From: Asterochloris sp. CNOR1
Lineage: Eukaryota > Chlorophyta > Trebouxiophyceae > Trebouxiales > Trebouxiaceae
DNA: 64,000 nucleotides
Assembly: GCA_963969365.1 (NCBI GenBank)
Contig: OZ017760.1
Location: forward strand, 2,170,001-2,234,000
Reading direction: 5' to 3'
Below, piece after piece: positions 55,893 to 64,000 of this stretch; within the stretch, counting starts at the first letter, position 1; every line of letters starts with the position of its first letter. The notes below the pieces were generated by a model that saw nothing but the letters and a program-made list of their open reading frames with translations, did no database searches and was not told the DNA's origin. Position numbers and translations under genes: made by a program.

Positions 55893-58800
55893 ATGCCGAG
55901 CAGCTGGACATTGCCAACCCCGCACAGGTGCCTGCTCAGGCAGCCTCGGCCTAGTAGGCTGCCTGCGCATGCAGCCGCAGCGTTGCCATTTGTGCAAGCC
56001 CGGCATGTAGAAACTACCTGGGCTCAACCAGAGATCGGGAGCATCAGTAGGTCAGTCTGCTCGGTTTTGCTGCCCACTCCCAGCCGGCGGTGACCTATGC
56101 ATGACATGAAACAGGCTCTGCCCAGTCTGGCCATTGCAGTACACCAATGTGCATGGTTACATGGCAGCCATGCTTGGCAGGTCAGGGTGTGAGCAAGCAT
56201 CAGCAATGCAGCACCAGGTGGTTGTTGACCACCTGCCAGAACATCACAAAGGCTCATGTGGCCAGGCAATGGGATTTGTGTACTTGCTTCAGTCTGCCTT
56301 GTGCATCCCAGCCTCAGAGCAGGCAGTGTTCAGGCTGACAGCTCCAGCAGCGTTGCTCTGCTCTTCTCAAGCAGGGCCATTGCTCACCTTCTATTCAGCC
56401 TAGCTGGCATCTCTGCCCAGGCCGCCACATCGGCAGGACTGACAGACCCGCCTCCACACGCAGACACAATTGCTGCAAGCAAGTTGGTGCCCCCGGCCTC
56501 CCAAGCATCCCTCTATGTTCAGCACCACTGCTGTGCACTGTCCTCTCCTGCAGGTGCATGTGCTGCTGGCTGGGCTCCCACACCTCTTTGTGCAAAGCAG
56601 CTGGGTTGCAGTGTCACAGCTGTTGTCACCTGTGCAGGCGCAAGCGGCGTAAACTCAATCAGACCCGCGGGCGCCCCTGTGGGGCCAGGCTACACGCAGC
56701 CTCAGTCGCAGCAGAAGCCCGTGCTGAGGGCTTAGACGCAGACGACGAGGGAGATGACGAGGCTTTTGAAGCAGGTGCAGCAGTGGCACAAGAGTGCTCA
56801 GCCTGGTGGCTGCTTGCAGCAGATGTACTTAGCTGCCCACCAGGGTGCCTGCAGGCGGGCGTCTTTCATGCTGCCATCTGCAGTATTGCTCAATGCCCAG
56901 ATTCATCCCCATTGTATGCCTGGCTGGCCATGGGGATGTGTGACACATTACAAGAACAATTCCACTGCCAGACGGCAAGGCTGCAGCAGGCAACATGCAA
57001 GGCATGCCATGCCTATCTTGTGCAGCAATCCATTAGCCAGCCTGACTACATCTGGCATGAAAGCTTGAGGTGGGAGGCATGCAGCCTGTGTGTGCCTGTC
57101 TCAGCTTATGGCAGGACGTCCCCCCAAGTGTTGGTGTGCCTTGTGGCATTGCGCAGGCTGAGGCAAGCCTCGCTGGCTGTGCAGGTCCCAGCACCCGAGG
57201 GGGAGGTCGTGGCGGTGGACCGGGCCGCGGCGGAGGGGCCAAGAAGCGCGGCCCCAAGGGGAGCGCTGCCAAGGCAAAGGGCGAGGAGGAGGAAGTGGAG
57301 GAGTACGATGGCCCCAACGTAAGCCCAGGATGCCGCTGCCTGCACTCTCAGGACCTGAAAAGACTGCTTGGCGGCGCTGTGGCTGACAAAGCAGGCTGGA
57401 GTGTGCCACTTAGTTCAGTGTTAGGGGTGACTTCTTCCTGGGGGGAACGGGGCCACCAGATGTCCGGGGTCCCTGTATTTGAGGGCACACTGTGCAAGAC
57501 AGACTGCCAAGCAACGAGGTGATTAGCAAAAACAGCGGTGTGCAACACTCCCGTCATGAGAAGAGCACTGAGGTGGCTCAAGGAGACTGGTGGTGGTGGC
57601 ACCCCACTCACCATGGGCAGCAGATGGAGGCAGGTGTTGCAGCTGCTGCGTGACCCTGCCTGCACAGAGATAGGTTGATCAGGCGCTGCATTGGCTGTGG
57701 CCCCCATGGATTGCACAGCATCATTCTCATCTCCACGAGATACAGCCTCCCAGTGCCTCAAGGCGTCCAGTCTGCTGTGGCCCTTGCTGCAGCCCACCGT
57801 GCCCCACATCCTGGCCCTGTTGTGTGAAAGCTGTTCGTTCTGGGCTGCAGTTCGTCCCAAACCCCAATTTGATAGAGGAGCAGGCAGATGCCCAGAAAGG
57901 GCATGACATCCCCCTTAATAAAGGCTTCTTCAGGGAGCGTGGCAACTATACCCCCTTTGAGTACATTGGCTTCACAGGTGCGCAACAGATGAAGCTGCAG
58001 CTTCAGGGCCAGCTTCAAGCTGACAAGCAATTGACAAGCTCCTGTGACACGCCTTTTCTCAAGGCCAAGGCAGCCATCTGCTGCTTGAGTGTCCAAAGTT
58101 GGCCCCAGCTGAAAGGTGCCCTGCTGCATCAGGTGCATGACACCTTTTCACAGTGCCTTGTACTATCGGCAGCACATGCTCTTACCTTGAGCTGATCTTG
58201 GCATGCCATCTGCTGCCTTCCAGTAGTAGCACACTGCTGCTGCGTGACGCCGCCACAGCATGCACAAGGGTGTCAGAGACATGCTGCTGAACTTGGAGAC
58301 CAGACATCTGCTGCCTGCAGATGAGGACATCACACATGAGGTGATCACCACAGTGGATGCCCCTGTGAGCAAGTGCTTCAAGATTTGGGAGAACCGAATG
58401 AACTGGTTGGAGTGGTTTGATCTGCTGGGTCAGGTGAGCTCGAGGCTATGTTTCCAGCGCCCAGTGGCCCATAAAAGGTTGGGTGCATTGCTTGCAGCCA
58501 TGTGGGACACTATCTTGTCCTAAGACTGCACTGCAACAGCAGTCATGGGTTGCAGAGCCCATGCAGATGCAGCTGCAGATTGCGAGGTTGATGGGCTGCT
58601 GGGCTAGAGCCGTGCATGCACACACAGGCCACTTTTGGTTGCAGCGGAGTTAAGCCGCTCAGTACTCCAGTTGCTGAGATGGTTGAACATGCTGCAAGAC
58701 GGATGCAGGGCCTGCCATTCTGACATGCGCTTGCACTCTTCCAGCAGCGACATGTATATCACAACAGGCCACATTCCTGCAGGTGCATACACACTTTCTG

Positions 58801-61800
58801 TAGAGTCTCTGTCTGTGGAGACCTGAGCAGGCCCAATGTTATTGTCAGGCATGTGTCCAACCCTGCTCCACATTGCACCGGCAAACATGCAGCTGAGGAT
58901 GTGCATGGCACCTGCGCACTTAGGCTGTACGGTGCCTCATCACCACTCCTGCGTCTTCTTACAGATGATCCAGCACAAGGAGAACCCAGCCCTATGCTCA
59001 TTCTTCATTTTCTATCGATGGGGTGAGCACCTGCAAGCAACAAAAAGCACACTGCTGGCATGAGCTTTTAGCCCTTGGTGGACAACTCCAGCTTGCCACA
59101 AAGGCCGCGCTTAGCGGCCACAACATGTGCTGCATGCACCCAGCGGTAACTAAGCAGCGTATGGAGTCAATCATTCTTCTTCACCTTGAGAGGTTGTCTG
59201 CTGTATTGGGTTGACACCCTCTCAAGGTGAAAAATGATTGACTCCATACTGCTGCTTCTGATGACTATCATCTTTTGACGATTATCATTGACAGCTAGCG
59301 GACGGCTGCTCAAGCACTGCTGTGCAAGGATGCATCAATCCTGGACCACAACCACTCATCAGCATCATTGAGGCACAGCTCTGGACCTAATGCCCCAGCG
59401 GGGGCATGCCCAGGTGTCCCATGACCTCACTCCTGCATTTCCTGGTTGCCAGGCCAGCTGCCTTGGCTAGAACTGTTCACCACCCTCTGCCGATCGTCAA
59501 TTGAGGAAAACAGCCACATCATCGAGGAAAGTGTGGAGGGCATGGACTTTGTGTCAGGCGCGCTTTTTGAGGAGTTGAGCGATAACAGCACCCAGATCAC
59601 CCTCCGAGTGGGCTACTATTTGCCAGGTGTGGCACATCGCTGCTTGTGGGGAGGCTGGGCTGTGGAGGCTGTTGGGTGTCCTGACCACGCAGCTCCGTGC
59701 ATTTGTGAGCTGGTAGACTCCCAAGGGTGTGCAACTGCTGCCTTCGCTGCACCCCAGCGGCGCCCTTGCAGACACGAAGGGCTGCAAAAGACACCTGTTT
59801 GCCGCAGCAGTCCCTGCACTCCCTGTAACATCTTTAGCAGCTGTTTTCCAGCTTTCAGCAGCGCTGTATGGCCTCTCATCACTGTCAGCATGCTGGGTTT
59901 GAGAGGTGCGGTGCGGTTTATGCCATGAATGGCATAAATGGGGCCCGCCTGCCAAAGAGTGCTGTCTCACAAGCTCTCAGACTGCTGTGAGCATCCAATA
60001 CGCCTCGCTGCTGAGGGCTCAGGGAACCAGTCCCAAAAATGTTGGAGTAGTTCATGCCCTGACCAGCTGCAGATGGGCACATCAGCTGATGGCTGCTGCC
60101 CTTGATGGCTGCTGCCCCTGCAGTGAAACGAATGCATGATACCATTAAGCCAAGTATGTGTGCGTGTGACCTGCAAAAACGGGTTCATTGCACCTGCCAG
60201 GCAGAGCTGGGCTGTTTCCACAAACTATGTTTGTGCACCTGTGCCACGCAGAGGTGGTGAGGCCTTGGTTGGGTGTGAGCACCAGATATAACAGCTGCCT
60301 GTTCTTGTACTTGAACCCAGACTGAGCTTCTGCATCACATGCTGTGCAGAGCCACTGAAGGACTATGTGGGCCCCATTGGCTTGTATGGCCACGTAAATG
60401 ACATCCTGAAAGAAAACATGTCACAGATGAAGGTGGGTGGGTGGCATGACCGCGCAAGCGCCACTTCATGTGGCTGTGCTGACTCATGCAATGGTCGGGC
60501 TGGGGTCAGACGAACCTGCCCTGCACAGCCCCAGGATGCATAACTCGGTAACCCATTTGAAGGGGCTTTGAATTGCACTAGCTTTCTTGGGTTGGCGCAG
60601 AATTGAGCTGCATATTATCTACTCAACCACGTACACATGTTGGCTCTGTCGCACTGCTGGCAGCATATTGTCCTGGGCAATGACCCTGCCCATGCTGCTC
60701 TGGGCCAACTCTTGCTCCGCACCTGCCTCTAGTGCTGGAATGCTGTGCCTGCTGGCATGCACCTCTGATTACTTTGCCCTGGTTCCTGCAGTCCTTCATC
60801 GAGAAGACTGACCTTGAGGGGCTGCAGCAAGCCCGCCAGGAGGATCATGAGGGCATGCTGCAATTCAATAAGACCATGATGGACGTGAGCTGGAACTTTC
60901 TCATGCCTGGCAGCTCATGCGCTTGTCTGTGATGCAGCTTCCACTCCAGCAGATGGCTGGGAGCATGTGCCCTTCTATGGGTCTTGTTCATGGCATGCTG
61001 GCTTCAACTCTCCGTACATGACAGTTGCGTCTTGTCTTTGGCATGCTGCTATGTACTCTCTGTGCATGACAGATGGTCAGCGTTTCCAGAACGTCTTGCC
61101 ACCTCTGTTGCTGGAAAGCTTGTGGTTGCGGCCAGCACCCAGCTGCAGTGGGACCACCTACTGTGGGACATGCAACGTCTCAAGTCCTCCCCTCAGACCC
61201 CAGTCTGCCTGTTCAGGATGCTTGCCTGCTGTGCAGAAAGTCCTGGTGACATGTAGCATAGCATCTCGCAGGCGCAACCCACTGCTTGGGACCTTCTTTC
61301 CCAGCGCAGCACCGCCTGCCCTGCACATGCTGCTGAATGCTGGGTGCCTGTCAAGCATGAGCTTGGCACCCACACCGTTTTAGTGTCAAGCTGGGTGCCT
61401 GCCATGCAAACTGTGCAGGAGACCTACGGCACAGATGCGGCCTTTGGGCGCGCCTGCAGCCCTTTTAGGCCCAGTTGTACAGGTCCTCTGGGGCACTGGT
61501 TTCTCGACCTCAAGCCACTCTCTTACATGTGTCAGACTGGGTACTGGTCTGCAGTTTGTGCGGGAGACCTATGGCACAGAAGAGGAGCTGCAGGAGCAGG
61601 CTGTCGAGTGGCTTGAACAGCAGGATCTGCGAGAGTTCCAGCGGGAGTACGAGGAGGAGCTGGCCGCAGCCGCTGTCCAGTTTGGGGAGGCAGAGGTGAG
61701 GGCATCTGGTGCTGGGCTCTGCCAGCAGCAACATGGCAGGGAATCTTTGAGAGAATTCTCCGAGGTCCATTCCTTTGGAAGAGCATCTGGGGTCAGAGCA

Positions 61801-63250
61801 TTTGCAGGCAGCAGCAGCAGCGTGTGGACCACCCCTTCAGCCCACTCACAGATTTGGAGAGCAGCCAAAAGGTTCATCGAGGTGCTCAGTTGTCACTCTT
61901 GTCTACTTGAGAAACGTGAGGAGGACGACCCTCCAGCTTGCCTTACGGACTGTTATGTGACTCTCATGAGCTGGAGTGTTGTTGTTGGCCTTCAGGATGA
62001 GTTTGAGGAAAAGGCCAACCCAGCAGCATACGCCTTTGGGGACGGGGAAGTGGAGGACAACTTTGAGATCAGCAAGTTGACTGAGGAGGAGCTGGCGGAG
62101 ACGGAGCAGGCTGAGGCAGCGCAGGTGCGCTGCTGGCTCTTGCGCATTGGTCATTGGGTCAGGGTCAGTGTCATTGTCAGAGCTAAAGCACCCATGTTGA
62201 AGCCAGCAGGGTGTGCACAGCGTCTTTTGGTTTGGCCAATGGGTCCATCCTCCGCTTCAGCAATTGCTCCAGTGCCCGCTTTGGCAGAGGAGGCCTCGCC
62301 AGTCCCAGTGCCGAGCCTGTTGGCCAGCCTGCAATGCACTGCATGTGCTTGTCACACTTGCATGAGTCATGCAGGCGGAGGCAAAACCTGAGGTTGCCGT
62401 TGCAGGTGAGGCCCCCAATGCAGTGCATGTGCCCGAAAGTCTGGCATGTGTCCTGCAGGCCAAGGCAGAAGCTGAGGCGGAAGATGCCAAGACTGCAGTG
62501 GATGGAGGCGATGAGGCCACTGCAGGCAGCACGGGAGCCATGGAGCAGCAGCGGGATGGCACCGGCAAAGGTGCAGGGCAGGTAGCACAGGGTGAGCTGC
62601 CTGCCGACACTGTTTCAGCTGCCCACTGTGGTTGATGCATGTGCTGTGAAGGCTGACTGCTGAGCAGTGATGGGATGGCTGCCAAAGCTGCAGGGCTTGC
62701 CGATCATGTAGACATGACGCTGCTGACACAGATGTTGCATGCACTTGCTCAGCATTGTTGTAGTGGAGCTGCAAATGTAGCAAGCCTGTCATGCAGTCAC
62801 TAACCGGTCGCGGACAGCTCTCTGAGCAGCAGGCCACCCTGCACACACAGTCACAGCCAGTACACAATGCCTTTTGTTGCTGCAGATCTGGAGGCTGCCA
62901 CTCAGGAGGCGGACGCCTCAGAGTCAGCTGGTGCCCAACAAGCGGAGGCCCAGACTGAGCAGCCGACCTTGCCCAAGCGGCGGACACGGAGAAAACCCAC
63001 AGCAGCTGCTGCCTCTAGCCAGCAAGCAGAGGCAGACGAGGGACAGACTCCAGCGGCACCAGCGCCCAAGCGACAGACACGTAGGAAGGCTGCATCAGCT
63101 GAAACAGCGCCTGGCGGCCAGGCAGATGCTCCAACGCCTTCTAGACGACAAACACGTAGAAAGGCGACTTCACAAAAGGCTGATGCTGGGGAAGCCCCAG
63201 AGCGGTCACGCAGGAAGGCCGCAACAGACAGAAGCCCCACAGAGACATAG
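55893..63250 (+). CDS. Plastid-type SRPBCC/polyketide-cyclase-like protein
   Basis: Exons: 55893-56050 (transit-like, MPSSWTLPTPHRCLLRQPRP), 56638-56774, 57185-57318 (RGGGRGGGPGRGGGAKKRG), 57851-57977, 58260-58433, 58965-59022, 59453-59626, 60350-60432, 60792-60884, 61555-61695, 61996-62124, 62375 (or 62459)-62570, 62886-63250. All joins are in phase except 57977 to 58260, where an exon is missing or misplaced, so two genes remain possible. The exons from 58260 resemble the START-like SRPBCC fold: EVITTVDAPVSKCFKIWENR, ENPALCSFFIFYRW, FVSGALFEEL and ITLRVGYYLP, then an amphipathic helix near KDYVGPIGLYGHVNDILKEN. Such proteins bind lipids or other hydrophobic ligands. The Glu-rich part (61555-62570) is followed by a tail with three (K/R)R(R/Q)TRRK repeats that could bind nucleic acid. 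Ligand and process are unknown. Confidence 0.72.
59153..59256. repeat. Intronic hairpin, about 39-base stem
   Basis: Arm one, 59153-59193 (GTATGGAGTCAATCATT...TTCACCTTGAGAGG), is nearly the exact reverse complement of arm two, 59218-59256, with small internal differences. The loop is about 24 bases. It lies in the intron between exons 58965-59022 and 59453-59626. Confidence 0.92.
61385..61590 (+). repeat. Echo of the SRPBCC-gene exon start at 61555
   Basis: GTCAAGCTGGGTGCCTGCC...TGTGCAGGAGACCTACGGCACAG (61387-61434) precedes the real GTCAGACTGGGTACTGG...TGTGCGGGAGACCTATGGCACAG (61531-61580). The copy encodes VQETYGTDAA against the real FVRETYGTEEE, but soon loses the frame. Confidence 0.82.
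62330..62485 (+). repeat. Tandem acceptor/exon repeat, one copy exonised
   Basis: CAATGCACTGCATGTGC...CATGCAG|GCGGAGGCAAAACCTGAG (62332-62394) and CAATGCAGTGCATGTGC...CCTGCAG|GCCAAGGCAGAAGCTGAG (62417-62480) are 84-base tandem copies (28 codons). Both acceptors are in phase 0 with the preceding exon. The sequence from the first to the second acceptor is open in frame, so use of either acceptor gives a continuous protein. Confidence 0.8.
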
Positions 63251-63479
63251 TAGTTGAATGTATGCAGACATGATACAAACCTCATGTTATAACAGGCAAA
63301 TGGTGCTTTTACATGTTGCCTGGCTGACTTGACTGAACGGCAAGTCACAACTCTCGAAAAAGATCAGTGTCCCACTGAGAAGTGTGCCTGGCATGTGGAA
63401 TTCAGATGGCCCTTCGCATGCACCAGTCCTGCAAGTGCTTGCACTCACATCCCTCTGTTATGTCTGGTCACTGCCTTGC

Positions 63480-64000
63480 AGCTGTGCTTGTGCAGGTCCA
63501 CAGGGCAAGCTGGCCCTCTCAGACTGTCCTTGCTGAGCTGAGGGGTCATGCATGCCTGCCTGCAACATTGCAGCTCCCACTCCGGGGTATGTTGATGCCA
63601 CAGCCTCTGACTGAGGATGAGCTGGCCAGCAGGACACCAAGAGTTTCTGGCAGCACAGTGCTGGACACCTCTGATGCGGCTTCCTGGATGAAACAGGTTC
63701 TTGCAAACATGCCCACTCTCAGTCTTTTACAACATGCTCATCACCTCCGGTGTCACTTGCAGTTGCCCGGATCTGGCAATCTGCATGGAAGTCAACCTAC
63801 ACAGCCTGGAAGCAAAGCACATCTCTTCACGTCAACCTCTTCTGTGGATTATAATGCCCTTGAAACGCACAGCAATGCACCGTTCATGGGGCCCCAGTTG
63901 GAAAGCTTCCAGCGGGCGACAGCAGGCTTCATGGTTGGAGCTTGCCTTCTTTCAGCTGTGACCACTGGAAGAGCATGAGGCCGGCTGATAACATGCGTCA
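63480..64000 (+). CDS. Possible exon(s) of a gene continuing past the right edge
   Basis: A plus-strand stretch from an acceptor near 63496 to about 63695 is open and reads ...MPQPLTEDELASRTPRVSGS... up to MKQ followed by GT. Composition is coding-like. No family is recognised and no start is fixed. The rest to 64000 shows nothing defendable. Confidence 0.3.

Noticed and set aside
1-64000. tRNA or rRNA genes
   Set aside because: No cloverleaf consensus or rRNA sequence was noticed; a covariance-model scan would be decisive and was not possible here.

Overview
This is nuclear DNA from a eukaryote, most likely a unicellular green alga (chlorophyte, probably trebouxiophyte-like; genus not determined). 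The evidence is dense short exons split by GT-AG (and a few GC-AG) introns of about 80-950 bases, a coding bias rich in CAG/CTG/GCN, a plant-type starch branching enzyme with a transit-peptide-like first exon, and organelle-targeted N termini. Nothing bacterial (operons, Shine-Dalgarno sites, CRISPR) is present. The genes were rebuilt by hand from splice signals. For seven of them every exon joins in phase to one open frame.

Layout, left to right. 66-1659 (-): start of an alanine-rich unknown protein, running off the left edge. 1847-3660 (+): small cupin. 3889-6189 (+): arginine/serine-rich (RS-domain) protein. 6767-9416 (+): LSM11-like Sm protein, the hallmark subunit of the U7 snRNP. 10247-11456 (+): ankyrin-type repeat protein. 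11975-13766 (+): RsmE-type rRNA methyltransferase. 14055-19197 (-): YOD1/OTU1 deubiquitinase with a UIM-like insert. 19944-20264 (+): small CxxC protein. 21000-33568 (-): 1,4-alpha-glucan (starch) branching enzyme, 21 exons. 34439-45385 (+): GAF-PAS protein kinase with an acylation-type N terminus, 18 exons. 47129-55722 (-): organellar DEAD-box RNA helicase. 55893-63250 (+): plastid-type SRPBCC/polyketide-cyclase-like protein with a basic tail. 63480-64000: probable start of another gene.

The genes do not form one pathway. Two pairs start head-to-head from short shared promoters (1659/1847 and 55722/55893), so co-expression is possible.

The most unusual property of the window is structural. 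At about two dozen places an intron carries one to five degenerate, same-orientation copies of the edge of the neighbouring exon together with its splice site. I call these exon-edge echoes. Some are whole decayed exons with stops (LSM11, branching enzyme, kinase, helicase); others are only the last 15-40 bases plus the donor, repeated in series. They occur in nearly all the genes that could be modelled and at both donors and acceptors. One (62375-62458) seems to have become coding sequence. This suggests frequent tandem duplication across exon-intron borders as a driver of intron growth, spare splice sites and perhaps intron birth. Other notable items are three phase-supported GC-AG introns, a 22-base microexon, a 141-base UIM-encoding tandem array, a perfect 28-base inverted repeat spanning a start codon, and a 39-base-stem intronic hairpin.
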